A DNA stretch of 64,000 nucleotides from Progne subis subis (GCA_022316685.1 JAKJHU010000046.1:7725001-7789000); one strand, 5' to 3'; numbered from the stretch's first letter, positions 1 to 14,700 are shown. The notes: a model not told the origin generated them from the sequence alone. Made by a program: numbers and translations.

Positions 1-1950
1 TAGGTGGACAAGAACTGAAAAGTTGGGATTGAAAAGTAGATACAAATAAACATTTATCGTATTTTATTTAAATAATTCGAGCATAGCTTGTAAATGCTCA
101 AAAATATGCTTGGATGTGATAGCATTCCTTGGCAAGTGGGCTTTTGCTCTGTGGGAAGAAGCCCTTTCAGCCACCTCTGGTAGTTGCACTAATGCTTTTG
201 CCATTTAAGGTTTCTCTCAGAGAAGTTTAACTTTTACTGCTGTGCTCTATTTCATTACAAGCTTTGGTTACCAGCCCCTCCAGATTTGTCCTCCCTGCAC
301 ACGAGGTACAAAGCAAAACAGCGGCATCTCAAGGAAATTAATATTTTAGGGATTATTTTATTTACTGTATTGCAATGTGTCTTGGAATTCAAGCCTGGGA
401 CCACTGGGTGGGGCTGTACAAATGTCGAAGACTTCTGCCTAGGAGTCTGCGATGCAAGCATGAGCTAGGGGACTACACAGGGATACAACCAAGAAGGAGG
501 AGTAATTAAAGGCAGCAGTAAGATGTTAAGTGATAATCATTCAGCAAGGAAGCAACTGGCTTTTGAAGGCCGAGGAGGCAAGGAATTTGAAGCAGAGCAA
601 TGAAGTGGCTTTGCTGATATTTTCTGGGATGTTTTGTGTGCAGAAGAGGACCAACTTTGCAATCCTCCTGCAAGTAAAGCAATGGATAACAGACATAAAG
701 TACAGCTAGATGATGAAAGATGTCAACAGAAAGGGATAGATTATGAACCGCTGAAGATAATGAGGAGAAGCAGAAGACTATATAGATTTTTGGCCTATTA
801 TATTGGGATAGCTCCAAATTCTTTTCGCTTTCCTTCTCTTAAAGAATTACCTTGTAGAACATCAGGGTTAAAGCATTCATCCTTCATACAGCGTGTTATA
901 GTTTATCAGAAGAGTTACATGTTAATCTGAAAAAGTAAATTCTGTTATCTTTCAGTTCCAGTAACTACAGAATCTGAATGATTTTAAGACTGAAGTCTTC
1001 AGAGAATACATCTGATTCATTCCTTTTGTGCGTCAGGTAGTTGAAAATTTCACTCTGAATGGCTGATGCCATGCTTAATTAGCAAGCAGATCATAAGTGA
1101 GACTGCTTTTTCACCAGCTGTGACCAGCAGGCATTGACAAGAAAACCATGTAAACTCTACAAATGACTGCTGGTGTGCTTAAACCAGCAGAAAAATATGT
1201 TCACTTCAATGTCCCTGGGGCATTTAGCTTTGTATGAGTGGCTTTTACTGGAAATGTGAGCACAGAGCTTGTGAACTTGCAAAAATCTATGTTCCAGGCT
1301 GTTTGAAAAGATCCCCACACACTTATTGGTAGAATGTTGTCAATATTTAACTCAATAAGTTCAAAACTTTTCTTCTAGGGGATATAAAATCAAAAAAGAG
1401 ACTGTCCCTTTTTCCACTTTTCAAAATTGTTTTTGATCTATTTTTGTTACTCTTTTTCCTCCAGATATTGGGACTAAAGCCTTAAAGCTGTCCTTTTCCC
1501 ATAACTGCAAGATCTTTTGCTCTCTACCACCATGAAAATTTTAATTTGTCTAGTAAGATTATTCTCATAAGGGAGAAAAAAAAAATTACAAAGTTGTGGG
1601 GAAAAAGTCTTAGTTAATATATATTAAATTCTGGAAAGAGTTGTTGCCTTTGCAAGTAAAATCCTGCTGGGTTTTATGTTGTTAGGAGAGAATTAATTCA
1701 TCCTTATTGCAACCCACACGGAGTCCCAGCTCTTGCTTGTGAATAAACTGTAATATTGACTCTTCAGTCCAAGTCAGGATGCAGACAGGTGTCACAGTCA
1801 TCTGACTTGGCCTGCATAGAATCCTCTTTTGTGAAGGTGCTAATTTCTTTATCATTAGAACCTTTGGCTTCAACAGACCAAGATACCCGGGAATACTTTG
1901 CATTAGAAATCTGTATTAAACCACAGCCTACTCACAGGGGATTTGTTTGT
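1..1950. other. Intergenic or intronic DNA, no gene seen
   Basis: AT-rich non-coding sequence. Open frames here are short (under about 105 codons), sit on both strands and show no recognisable domain. I see no RNA gene and no clear transposon. Confidence 0.6.
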
Positions 1951-2042
1951 ATACATATATACACACACACACACACGTATACAAGTATATGTATATGTAT
2001 ATGTATCTGTATACGTGTGTGTGTATATATATATATATATAC
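1951..2042. repeat. Compound CA / TATG / TA microsatellite
   Basis: A run of CA dinucleotides passes into imperfect TATATG hexamers, then GT and finally TA dinucleotides. It is a compound simple repeat in which purine-pyrimidine alternation runs almost unbroken. Confidence 0.9.
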
Positions 2043-2374
2043 ATGAAAATGTGTGTCCTTCTGCATCAAAATAATATGAAAGTAAGATAAATTTATTTAA
2101 ATTGGAGAATTGGAGAATTCAATGCATTTGTACCTTGATTAGTTGTGAAATTCTCTGTAATTTACTAATTTAAGAGCACTTGTGATCAGTTTTGCAGAAT
2201 TTCTCTTTTTATATAATTCGGAAACCCATGCTTAGTCATGGAGATATAAGAGCACAGTCATTGTCTGCATGAATTCAAGAGCGCCCTAGCGTGGATTAAA
2301 ACTGGAAAGAATTAATCTTGTAGACTGGTGTCAGTAAGGACTTTTGCTTACCTTGAATTAATAGCTGCACTTTT

Positions 2375-2562
2375 TAGCAATATTTTTGTAGATTGCCTAA
2401 GGAAGCGATGGGTTTTCCATCACTGGAAATTTTATAAGATCAAGTTATACAAACTTCTGTCAAGAAAGGTTTCAGTACAGTTGATCGAGCCTTGGGCAGA
2501 GTGGCAAACTAAGTGACCTCTTGAGTTCCCTTCCACCTCAGTGTTCTGTGACTCTGTGGCGT
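2375..2562 (+). mobile_element. CR1 LINE 3' end fragment, diverged
   Basis: The block reads like the 3' UTR end of a chicken-repeat-1 LINE: a 'ttttccatcactggaaattt' type segment, then a stretch matching the end-of-element 'gacctcttgagttcccttcc' and a terminal 'ttctgtgactctgtg' copy of the CR1 3' octamer repeat. The orientation is +. It is strongly diverged and 5'-truncated, as is usual for CR1. The identification comes from recall of the family consensus. Confidence 0.75.
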
Positions 2563-4522
2563 TGTGATGCCACATATTGTAGATATGTACACAGAAGTTT
2601 CCCACTTAGGAAAGTTTATTTATACTATTTCATCCTACTCCTATTTCTTAAGATTCAAGGATTTATGCAGATATTAGAAAAGAAAGGAGAGTGGTTCCTA
2701 ATTAATTATGGCAATTTTTGAGGTTTAATTGGATTATTCACTTTGTGATCTATCTTGAGACTGAATGAAAGGAAGAAAAAAACAAAGTGGCTGGAATTCA
2801 CTGAAGCAACCTCTCCTTTAAACGATAGTATATTTAGCAAAGTTGCTAACCTTTACTAACAGGTGATACAAATCACATTCTAATTAGACTGTTCTGTACA
2901 GTTCAAAATGTGCATTTGTAGCCTCTCACTGTTGTCAACAGGACCGAAATCATCCTGTTGATGGAGAGAGGCTACAGTTACCTTCAGGACTCTTCAAAAC
3001 TATAGATGCCGACGGATGGTAACAATGTTCATGCCTCTGCAGCTATGCCTGCAATTTATTATCAACTTCCCAATCTCAACAACTGAAATCTCAAGGGCGG
3101 TATTAATTAAACTGGAGTTGAAAAAGTATACTGGATAAAAAATCTGGGTAAGGAGGAGAGGACACAAGTGTTACTCTTGAAGTGGTCTGGTCTAACAACG
3201 GCAAATTAAATCTCAATCAGAGTAATCAATTACTTGACGGTTCTCCCAGAGCCCAGACTATGTCCTCAAACAACAGCCCTTCAAACACATCTTAATGCCA
3301 CTTTTGTTCAATATTTAAATGCTTCCTTTTTGGTGTTCTGCAGAAGGAGCATCAATTAGGAAACTTCAGAGTGTAAATGGCTTTCGCAGTAGTGATCTCC
3401 AGTACATGTTGTAGGTACAATAAATACAGCTTAGATGTTATGAGAAACACAATGTGGCTTTTTTATTACAAACCAAGCTAAGCTTGCTAGAATTAACTGG
3501 AATTAAATCTCTTACAGAAGTGAAGCAGTAGTTTCACTGGTAGAACAGAATTGAGGTTTCTTGAGTCTTGAACAGTGACTAATCCTTCTAGCTTAGGAAC
3601 AATTTTTATCTGTGCACATGCATGTCAATGTTTGCTCTTTGTTGTTCAGTTGAAGACATTTGTTTTAATTTATTTAATTGGTTTTAGTTTGGGCTTAATA
3701 CTGCTGAGTTCTTATTTTTAAAGTCAACGTTATTTGTTATTGTTATTTAATATTTCTGTCATTAAAATACATGTCTGCTATTAAACATTAGGTCTTGGGA
3801 ATGTTCTTAAATACTACTATATAGTAATAGACTGAAATTTTTTAGGTTTTGAAACTGACTCATTTTTAGAAATTTTTGCAACATTGCAGATTCAGAATAC
3901 AAACAGCTACTCCATTTATAGAACACTCATTAAAAATGAAGAAGCAATTTAGTACAGGAATAGTTAAGAGGTCAGTGAAAGTCCTTGCAGCCTGGGACTA
4001 AAGCATTACCTTTATTTGCCATAGTATTTAAAACTTTTCTTCAGTAAGACTAAAAACTGGTAACATAAAGGTAACCTAAGCCATTGTTTACCTAAGATGG
4101 GCAAGAACATTTAATTTTCTTACTGTGAAGTAGACACATTAAAATAATAAATGCTGATATTGTAAGCACATGTGCAAATGTCTGCTTTCAAAGAAAACAG
4201 AGTGAGAAAATATTTTCTCTTGCCTTGAAGAATATTTAACATACATATTTTGAAGAACTTATTAATTATATATGCTTCCATCCGTAACTGTTTGGTGTAG
4301 TTATTACCAGGTGATATGTACCTGACTGTCCTTGTTAATACAGGCTGTATTTGTAAGTCTTGTATTTGGAAATCATGTACATTAAAGACTGCTTATTACG
4401 GATGCATTTTAATATTAATTTAGTAGGGATGCATTAAATTTTACTGGAAACTTCTAAAAAAGTTGCCCTATGTTTCAATGTCTATGGAGTCCTGAAATAT
4501 TTTGTGTCAGAATCTAAATTTT
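2563..4522. other. Non-coding stretch, nothing recognised
   Basis: AT-rich DNA with no long open frame, no recognisable repeat and no RNA gene that I can support. Confidence 0.5.
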
Positions 4523-4595
4523 ACTAGTTTGAGCATATTTTTCAAATTACTAGTTTGAGCATATTTTTCAAATTACTAGTTTGAGCATATTTTTC
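4523..4595. repeat. 26-bp tandem repeat, 2.8 copies
   Basis: Three consecutive copies of a 26-base unit that begins actagtttgagcatattttt. The first two copies are complete and identical. The third stops after 21 bases. The lack of differences between copies points to a recent duplication or active length change. Confidence 0.95.
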
Positions 4596-6169
4596 TAGTT
4601 CATTGTTTTTGTTCTTCTTGCTCATTTGTCACACTTAATCAAATATTTAAGAATGTGTGAACAATTCCAATGAATTTTGAAAGGGATTTATTTACATGAA
4701 CCTTAAGATTTACCCTTTCTGAAGTGAAGTTCAAGTACCAGATACAGCAGTCTCGTTAAAATATCCCAGGACTTGATATGGAAGATCTGCCAACTGAAGG
4801 AGATGTTGCTGAAATTTCAGCATGATATATATATATATAAACCTGGTTTTCTTTGATTACAAAATACTGTAAGCAAACACTTTTAGTCTGAAATATGGCT
4901 TTTTTTACCCCAAGGAATTCTAATGTGTGCCTAAATTCAAAAACATGACTAAGAGCATTATTGGATATCTCTGTTCAATCATGTCTTGAATAGAGAGAAA
5001 AATGAAAATGTAGTTCTTAAATTTAGCTGAGATACTGACTACTATCTTCCAGAAATAATTGCTCAGTGTCAGAGATGCTGCATAGCCTTAACCAAATAAT
5101 AAAATGTCAGGTGTAAAAACATTATTGGTTTATTAACATTTAACCTATTCTCATGAACTGTTCCCAAGCTATTAAACTGAGTACAAATAGCTCCCACTGG
5201 CAGGGGGGGGTTGTGTTGTATACTTATTGTAGAGGAGGTTTATTGCAAAAACATCAGCAGATCTCAGCAAGTGGACTGATGCTTTCATTAAGGCCACTTC
5301 CAAAGCAGTGTACTGGAATTCTGAACTCTGTGGTTGGTTTCAGTCTTGGGCTTCACAAATTAAGATCCTCTACAATGCAAAAATTTCAACTGACTTATTC
5401 TAGCTTATTTGATTATATATTAAATGGCTCCCTTCACCTACTTTTGCTATATTTCTTAGAGGTTCATTTATTCAGTTTTAAAAATCAGATTTTGGCTAAG
5501 TCTTCTTACAAGGAGACAACAAATCAGTTTGTAAGAAATTAAGGCAGGTCTGTTACTCCATTATCCAGGAATAACAGAAACAAAAAGGCAAAAAATACAT
5601 TAAACCACAATAGTGTAGATTACAAAAGAACTTACAAATTAACTTGTTAAAGACATAAGACCAGCATTATTTCAAATGCATTAGAACAGGAAAAATTATA
5701 CAGGAAAATTTGCAGTTGATAGTAAATTATTTAGAATGGGAGAAATGAAATCCAACTGCAAAGAAGCACCTCAGTGATACTGAGTGGTAAAGTGACAAGC
5801 GAAATTCACTGTAAATAAACATAAAGTGGTTCTCAAAGGGTAAAAAAACTATAAATTTGTGCACAAGAATGGACTTCAAATTGACAATTATTGTTTAAGA
5901 ACTTCATTGTGACATTATCTATTCACAGTGTATTCACTGTGAGCTATGAAAATAGTAGCAGGAAAAAAAAAAGATGCTAATTTAATATTACACATTTTTA
6001 GAAAGAAATAGAATTAATTAGAGAGCCTGATAGTTACAAGCACTGTCACAGCACTGCACCTGCATCTTGACTAGGCAAAGAGAAGAATGGGTAGGATAAG
6101 TAAAGGATGATTAAATAGATCTCTCAAACAAGGAACAGGTAGAACTGCAAGCTTTCAGTCTGGGAAGAA
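4596..6169. other. Non-coding stretch, nothing recognised
   Basis: AT-rich sequence with a short TA run near 4828-4840 and a run of nine G near 5203. A 129-codon open frame at 5153-5542 has no recognisable domain and is probably chance. Confidence 0.5.
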
Positions 6170-6450
6170 GAAAATTGAAGGAGGCTATGACAAGTTTATT
6201 AACTCATGAGTGGTGAGTAAATAGATCATGGGTGATTGTTCAGTGGCTCTTGGCTGCAAGGACATTGGGCATTAGGTGAAGCTAGCAGGTGGCGTGTTCA
6301 AGTTGAACAAAGGAAGAATTTTTCAGTTTCACATCGTTACACCATGGAACCCCTTGACACAAGCTGTGTTAACAGTGATTCAAAAAGTAGTAGGATTTAC
6401 AGAATTACTGATATTGTCCATTAAGGACTATAAAGCTCATAATTCTGTTC
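6170..6450 (+). mobile_element. Old CR1-type LINE fragment (end of ORF2 and 3' region)
   Basis: Segments such as 'gaagctagcaggtggcgtgt', 'caaaggaagaatttttcagt' and 'acaccatggaaccccttg' follow, in the right order, the conserved end of ancient amniote CR1 elements. That part of the element encodes a reverse-transcriptase C-terminal region and is followed by a 3' UTR. It is heavily mutated, with no intact frame of the original protein, and is probably far older than the CR1 copies in the right half of the window. The 3' limit is uncertain and it could run on to about 6600. Confidence 0.7.
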
Positions 6451-9400
6451 CAGAGAGCCACTGTAGCTCAGACTCACTGGAGTCTAGGAAAATGTGCTTG
6501 GAAAAATCGCTGCGTGTTTGCCTTGGGTTTTTACACTCCTTCAAGAGCCCTGATGGGAGGGTACAAGACAAAGAAATGCTTGGTTCAATCAAGTATAGCC
6601 TTTCTTAGATGAAGCTTAACAAATGTTTCTGTTAAAAACACTGTTAAGATGCAAGCATGGTTCTCAATTTGCTCGTAGTTTAAGAGATGGAGAGCCGGCT
6701 TTGTCTCTTCTATGTTTGTTTTAATTTTATCTGAAATTAACATCTCCATTGAGACAAATGGGATAGGATTTTTAGATGTTTGTTGTTTGTCACATGAAAT
6801 TATGTTCCTTTCATGGCTAATTATATTTTAATTTGTTCACTGCATATATTCATATCTCTTTTTCTTGATTTAATCACATATCAATTCTTGCCTTGTATTT
6901 AATTCCTGTACTTTCTTTTTAATATATTTTGAATGAAAGCTGTGCTGATTCAGTGTTTATTGGCAAAAAGCCACATTGAACTGCACAATTTTAAAGCATA
7001 AAAGTCATGGTAGGCGCTATCTTTTATTAATTACTAGGACTATAGAGGAGACAAGGGTGACTTTAAGACAGGAAGAGTTCAAGAATACTGGAGAAGAGGA
7101 CTGGGTGTCAAAATGCTGTTGCTATCTCCAAGAAAAGGTTTGCATGAAATAGGCTGCAGTCTAATAGAAACAAATATAAGTAGAAAAGAATTGTTTAACT
7201 CTACAAATCCCAGGTGTGGAGGTTTTGGCTAGATAAGCGTTCTGCCCTGCAGAATTTCATGTGATTTGATGAACTAGAAACTGTCCAAGACTTAATGTCG
7301 TCTCCAAGCAAAAAAGCAGTCAGGATTATTTACATGGACCATAATCTTGTTATTCTCTGTGTTAGTGAGGTGTGATCTGAGTAAAGAAGCCTAAAATTTG
7401 GTGTTTTGACTGAATATGAAGCAACAGAAAATTTAGAAATCAGTGAGAATGGCCAGAGTCTAGAACACATGACTCACAATCTGACATTAAATGAACTGTG
7501 ACTGCTATCACACATCCTCTTAAGTTTAACCATTTAATCATGTTACTTTGTGCCCTGGCATCTATGAAACATAGAAGCACCTGAGTTCCTAACTTTCTCG
7601 GTTAGCTTGCTCATTTTTTATGTTTGCAGCCTTTTCCCGTCTGGAATGTGATTCCAATCAGGCATGCTGCTCTCATTTTCCTTGTCTTCTGTCTACAAAT
7701 TTGCTTGTACTTTCAATATCAATGTCAGACCGTATGCTCTAATTGTATATTTCCTAGTCTTTACTAAATTAGTGAAAGCTGGCCTCTGAGAGATAGCTCT
7801 CTCAAAGTTGGGCTTTGAGAAATAAGGGTGGAAACCACGGTCATTTGTCAGAAATGGAGATTTTTTTGTCTCTCCCTCTTTCCAGAGAACTCAATAAACA
7901 AACACATCCAAATGCATTTTAAATTATTTAGACTTTATTTATATGAAATTTCTTTGAAAAGTACCTTTAGTACTTGCTACATATTTCTGTATGACATACC
8001 TCCTAGTTATTACGAACCCAGGAATGCAGTTTTCTCAAACTGATCTCTGTTTCACCTGGAGCTCTTGTAAAGTCTACTTTTATAGTAGATTTTTTTTATA
8101 TAAGAAATTTAATACACTATTTTGAACTATAACTTAAAATGTCCTTTTTCTTTGTTAGCAGTTGCTTTCTTTTTGCTTGCTTTATACAGGTCTGTGGTAA
8201 CATTTAGAGACAGTGACACGCCTAGATTAATTGTGCATTGTTCAGAGCATATAACTTTGTCAGTTTTAATTTTGTTGCCTTTTTGTTTCTCTGAAATACA
8301 TTTTGTGAACTTGTGAGGGAATGAACAAGGGTTATCTTAGTTCATTTATCTAATGCAGCAGTCAAAGCACAGACTCTGCATTTTTTACTGTCTTCCCTAT
8401 ATTGACAAATTACTTATGCTTACAATCTTTTGTCACCAGCCACCTCTGAACTCCCACTTCCTTTTGAGATTGACCAGAATGAAACACACTGTTCTAGTCA
8501 CTCTGAACATCAGTTTACCAAAATGCATTGAAACTGTACTGTCATTTTCTCTTACTGCTTTTGCATTCTAGTAATGTGCTGGCCTTGGCCCACTGCTGTG
8601 CAATCCAACTGAAGTTTTCACTGAGATTTTTGAATGCTTCGTGAAGAATCCCAAAGTTAGGGCTTTCCAGGAAGTCAAAGGGATCTAGGTGTCCGTCTCT
8701 AATTTGAAATTCAAATTTCAAATGCAGCAGTAACTGAAGCTCCTTGGACTCTGAAACTCTCTTTTCCTAAAGAGAGTCTGGTGCAAGGCTGTGAATTGAC
8801 TGGATGCTGAGAATTTCCTGTGCATGCCTACACTTGGCTTTCTGAGCTTTATTTTTAAATCCACATTGAATTTTTGCTTTTTTTACCCTGAAACTAATAG
8901 TGAAGTACTTTGTCAAAAGGCCAAATAAACTTTTTTGTCCTGCTTTTCAGCCCATGATATTTAGTTTGCATGACCAATGGAATCCAAAATCAGTGTAAAA
9001 ATTTTGCTCATTGGAGTAGGACATGTGTTTGTTCATATGGGAGGGAAGCATAATCTAAACAATTTAATTTTAGCATATCATCACTCTTTTCATTTTCTCA
9101 TTAATTTCAGTGTAATTTCTCTCAATTTACATCAATGACTGTGATGTTTTTGGTATTGTTCATAGGTTTGAAATATCTTTCAACTTGTGGGCTGATATTG
9201 CTTAGTAGTTTTTAACCCTAAAATCTCTCCAGAACACCTGGATGTATTTCTAAACATGCATAGTGATTGAATGTTACCATTATTGTGCAGCTGTAGCAAT
9301 GCAACTCAGCATTTCAATCTTAAGGAATTCATTTTATGGTTTCCTGCGTTCTTCTATCACCTGAACACTCAAGGTGTTTGAATTTGCCTTTGTAATATCA

Positions 9401-12400
9401 CTACAAGGTGAGAAATAGTTCTGAAAAGCACAAGATGAGGAAGAGAGGAGAATCTTTCAATATTTTTATAACTTTGCTACTAAGCAAAAAATTCTATGAC
9501 TAACTTCTATGGGACTAGAATAAGACCAGCATAAATGGTTCTGAAAAATTTCTCTTTCAAGGTTTGTCTTCAAGGAGAAATTACTGTGAGAAATCTGAGG
9601 TGTAAATTATAAAACACATTAGCTGAACATTAATTCCCCATGTGAATAAACAGAGCTTGAGTATGTTGCTCTATTTGTAGTAATGAACTGTAAATTCAAA
9701 CTCCATCTCACTTTGTTATGGCATAACTGCACAAGGTGTGTTTGATCCAGTCCCCACAAGAAAATATGAAACCTGAACTCCAACTAATTCAATTTCCACT
9801 AAAATCTACCTCAAGACCATCCTTAACAACTTTTGCTTCCCTTTGTAAAATCACTATAGAACTATATATTACTATACTTCACTATAGTAAAACCTAATTT
9901 TTCTTAAGGTTTCATATGTTGTAACAAATCTAAGTTCTTCTGCACTTGAACATTTGACCCTGAACCTGTTTCCAGTGTACACACATTTATCTATTTTCAA
10001 TCCCCTTCTATAATCCACATTTATCAGCATTTATCTACCTTTACAACTATTACTGTCTGTTCTGTATTTCTCTGTGTGCTATATATATGTGTGTATTTGC
10101 ACAAGCATAGATCCTAACTGTACTTCACTAAAATTATTAACAAACTGTTTTTTCCTACAAATGCTCAATTTTTTACTTTTCATCACTTCCCTTTCTTTCT
10201 TCAGTCCTTTCCTCTTTCACTACTGGCTTTGTGGTGCATTCAGTAGAAGACGGTTTTATGTTATAATTAAAAGTACTTTACATTCAGTTTCTCTTGCATA
10301 CTCATACATACACAGCAGACCATGATGTTTTATGAAATAGGTTGGAGTTCATGATTTATTCTGCTGGTACTTTTATATTTGACTGAAATATTTCCAGACT
10401 CTGATTGACACTTATATCAGCCACATTTTTAAATGTTGGAGGAAATAATTTTATGTTATTACTTTTTTGACATGCTATGGCCTATTGCCTTATATAATTT
10501 TGGTAAGTTCCATAGTATAAGAATTGTGATTCTTTCACATTTGGTAATTGAATCCCTTACTTCTCACACACTGATAAATATTGTTTGATCCCAGCAGCTT
10601 GATTCTGATCTCTAAATCTGCTCTGAGCTGTTTATTATCTATAAACTCAAAGTCACTTTTTCTGTTGACTATAATTCCTCTTTAAGCTATCAGTAATTGT
10701 AATAATTTTCCAAGTGCATCCATCTCAACTCCCTGGGCAAAAAAACCCTTCCAGGAAGAAATTTAACCTTCTCTTAATATTAATGCTCTTTTTGCTTGAA
10801 ATTGATAGATGCCATTAACAATAAGTGGGACATGAATGTGAAAATATTTTAGCTAAGAAATGTCAAACTACAAATCTAAGATGAAAATTCAGCACTAAAA
10901 TGTGAAATAATATATACAGTTTATAGTTTGTAAAAAAAATACTATCCTCCCTTGAGATGGAAAGTTATTATCATCGTTTTAAAACAGAACTGGCATCAAT
11001 AACTAGTAGCTTACACTGTGTACTTGTGCTACCTTTTTTAGGATGCTATAAACAGAAATAACTATTCCATATCTTATAGTTGCAAATAAAATTTCAAATC
11101 CAGGATTATTTTCCCTTGTGAGCACATATTTTAAGGTAAGAGGAATGAACATTCTGAATGTAGAAAAGAATCCTTTATTGTCACAAAATTAAACATGATG
11201 TTGCTTTAAATAGAAGTGCACATTTCTCACAAACTAGGCTCAGGGGAAATAGTATTACAACTTTACTTCAAACCACTAAAGGTGGCAATGGCCAAACACT
11301 GAGATACTAAACCCTGAGAGCAGCAGGATGAAGGGGTTGTGTAAGTAAATTGGAGATTCCACCAGAGATCCTCATTCCATAACTAAATTTCATACTAATC
11401 TTTCTGAAATACTATATGAATATGAGGGTTTTTTCAAAATATTCAAGTCCTTATGAAAGGGTACAAGGTTTGGACCCGTTGTCAGCTGCAAAGATGGAAG
11501 CTCCAAATATCTGCTAGAGAACATACTGGCATATGTTTCTTCCATGTTGCTGAGTTGGAAAATTGTTACGTCAGTGCCTGAAAACAGGAAACCTTCAGTG
11601 GAGTTCTCAGCCATCCTAAGATGCAAAAAAAAAAAAGCCTCAAAATCTTTAAAAATTGCACCACAGTTTATGTAGTGAATAAAGATTCTCTAGTCTCAGC
11701 TTCAGCACTATCCAACTCCATCTCCATTTTATTAAAGGAGTAAACTCCTATTCTCTGTGGTAAATGGCAGTAGAACATAATTTTGATTTTATGTGGTTTT
11801 AGGCAGTCTGATTTCACAGTGTTGGTTTGGTGCTTTACTTTCTGGTTTTTATCTACAAATCCCACTGGACTTGTAAATTAACTGGTATTCACATGCTGAC
11901 ATTTGTTCTTCAAAATGTTTAAAGTAACTGCTCAGACACATCCTAAGAAGCAGAAAAACTGCTAATAATACCCTGTTAACACTGCAAAACTCCATATGCT
12001 TCACTAGGTGAAAAAATGTAGTCAGAAGTAAAAGGTACAGTGAGATAATGATTTTCTTTAATATTGCACCATCCGTAAGGACTGCTAAGGTATTCATGAG
12101 GCAAAGAAACAAGGATTAAGATGCTCAAGATGCGAATTTTATGTTTAAAATCACCACATACTAACACCTACATCTTTGCTTTATGTGTTTTACATTACCA
12201 GTGTTTTACTGGAAATGGAGAACAGTGAAAAGAGAAATGAGTACTGACCAACAACTTTTTTTTTGTAAATTTCCTGAGAAAAAAATTAAGTGGGCTAGAA
12301 CAGTATGGAATATGTGGATCATAAGCGATATAGTAAGAAGAAAAAAAACAATTGCAGCATGGATCTAGGATTACAAAATTGATCACCTCCTCCTACAGAA

Positions 12401-14236
12401 AAGATAAAGTCTTTTTGCCAGTTTGGAACTAAAATAATAAACTTCTGTGCTTTGAGGGTTTTTATCTTTTATTTGGAGAGGAAGGAGACTGAGAGAGCAA
12501 AAGTAAGATAATGGGGGTGCCTTTCTCCTCTATGCTGTGTTGAAGTATTGGTCCTTGGGGACATGCCCAGCTGTGGCACTATGAGACCAGTCTGCTGTCA
12601 TACTGTGACTGCTTGAGCAGCTGAAATCAGGGGATTTAGAATCAATTCAAGCACATGTGTTGTACAGCCTACCCAGTCTTAAGAGAACGGCTTTGAACAT
12701 TCTAACTCTTTATTGCTCTAATTAATATGCAGCTAATTATGAGAATATATCAGAGCCCTTCCCTACCTCTGCCTCTTTCTCTGCTATTAAGTGTTCCTAG
12801 CACCTTATCTACTCACTGAATACTGGTAAGACCATTCAGATTTAAGGAGAAAAATATGCAAAGGTCATTATAAGATACCTAGGTGCAACAGAAGTTTTTC
12901 AAATTGATACTACTGTTTCAAATAAAAAAAATGCTACTAATAAATTTTATTATCATAAAGAGAAAACACATTATTTGAATCTGAGAGTTAATCTTACCAT
13001 GCTCTTATTTTGTCTCCGACCTGTATCTACTACAGCTATCTACTGTAGCTCTTTCTAGTTAGAGTTTCTAAGGTGACAAACCCTCACCATTTGTCACAAC
13101 AAATCTGAAGCCCTGAAGTCCACATCCTGAATGTATGTGATGGCTCCCAAGCATGATTTTACCTTAAAAACTTAGGTGAAAATAGGCAGAGCTTAAACGT
13201 GCCAAAAAATTGCTGTAGGCACTCTCAGCCATCAAAGAGCCTTTTCTGAGAAGCTGTAACTGGTTTGAAGTGAAGCAGCATTAAAGGGAAGGTGTGGAAA
13301 GCTTGTTTGGGTGCACCATGGCACTGAGCTGTGGGGCAGAACCGATGCTGTGTGGTGAGGAGCGTGTTCTGCTTGAATTCAACATGCTCTATAATGCAGT
13401 GGTGTATCAACAGAAAGGGTTTTTGTGAGGACACCTTAAACCTGTAGATGGAGAGGATGTTTTTGCGCAGGGAAGATGTCATAACAGTCCGGACTGGGCA
13501 GAAAGAGGAAATGGAATTGTTTTGTTTTCCACTGAAATGTAGGAGGTTTTGATGTGTGCCTACATCTTTGGCTGTACTACTGACATGTCCATGGGTTCAG
13601 GCTGTACATCAAAGTTTGAAAAATTTGGACTGCATAGAAGCTTTCCTAAGTCCTTTCTTTCCCAACTAAAGAGTGGAAAAGACAGTTGGATAGAACCCTA
13701 CTAAATCTCAGAAGTCCTGGAGAAAATCCTTAGAACTGTGTGGTACTAGTTATCTGTTCTCAGACTTGTAAGAGTGGTGAGTATTTTCCTGTATTTTAAT
13801 GTGCTACTTTGGCAGTGGAAACAGGTTTGGAAAGGAGGAAGGGTCTGATTTCTGATTTTCCATAATAGCCAGAAAATATCCTGCTTGTTACTTACTCCAT
13901 GTGTTCAGCCTGCCATCTTTGCCTCCCAGTACCAGCCCGAGGAGCAGTGTGAGAGGCACAGGAGTGTCACACCTGAGGCTGTTTTATGTGTTCTATTCCA
14001 GTTACCAGGCATTTTCAAATGCTCCCTAAATTGCTTTCATCCCTGTATCTCTACAGCTATCTGCTGGGCTGAACGTGCACACAACTTGATGATGGATATT
14101 GGGGCATTGAGCTTCTATTCAAGAAATATTTTGTCTATTTTTTTCTTTTCTAATATGTTTGCCTGTTTGATATTGCAGTGTATTTACATTCTTTATTAGC
14201 AAGGATTTGTTTATCAGTGGAAGACAAAGTTTTGAC
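6451..14236. other. Long non-coding stretch
   Basis: About 7.8 kb of AT-rich DNA with no supported gene. The open frames are 60-105 codons, lack domains and look like chance. A short segment at 8600-8700 resembles an old amniote repeat but is too degraded to name. The part around 6660-6960 has a low-divergence look (TAATTA-type motifs) that could be a regulatory element, but this cannot be shown from one sequence. Confidence 0.5.
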
Positions 14237-14345
14237 TAATATATTTATTTTGCTAATATATTTTTATGTATTTTACTAATATATTTATTAAAGAAATTTA
14301 ATATTAAACTTATTAAATATAAATTTATTTATAATTAATATTAAT
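14237..14345. repeat. AT-rich imperfect tandem repeat
   Basis: Repeated variants of 'ctaatatatttatt' are spaced 20-25 bases apart, followed by nearly pure A/T sequence of the type tattaaatataaatttattt. This is low-complexity DNA with a possible minisatellite origin. Confidence 0.7.
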
Positions 14346-14700
14346 TAAGTGTTAAGAATTCCTAAACAGCTTTCTATAGCTTTCTATAATCTCTTCAAGT
14401 TGTACTTGTTCATTTACTTTGACAAAAGATGGACTATCTTTCTGTATAATTTTTGATTCTTTGATACCCGAAGTCTCTCAGCATACCTACTAAATTCAGT
14501 GTGGATATAGTATGTTTCTTGGCTTGTAAATCCCATTTTTTTAGTCACTCAGACTGTTTTTCTCTGACCTTTATCTTGATCTTGTCTCTTTTCAGGGCTT
14601 GTGTCAGTACCCAAAATTTCAAAATTAAATTTTCAATCTAAAGTCCATCGTTGATTCATTATTTCAGCTTACTTATATCCTCTCACATCCTCTGTTCTGT

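Noticed and set aside
8600..8740. Segment resembling an old amniote interspersed repeat ('agggctttccaggaagtcaa' region)
   Set aside because: The resemblance is short and from memory only. A profile search would be needed before naming it.
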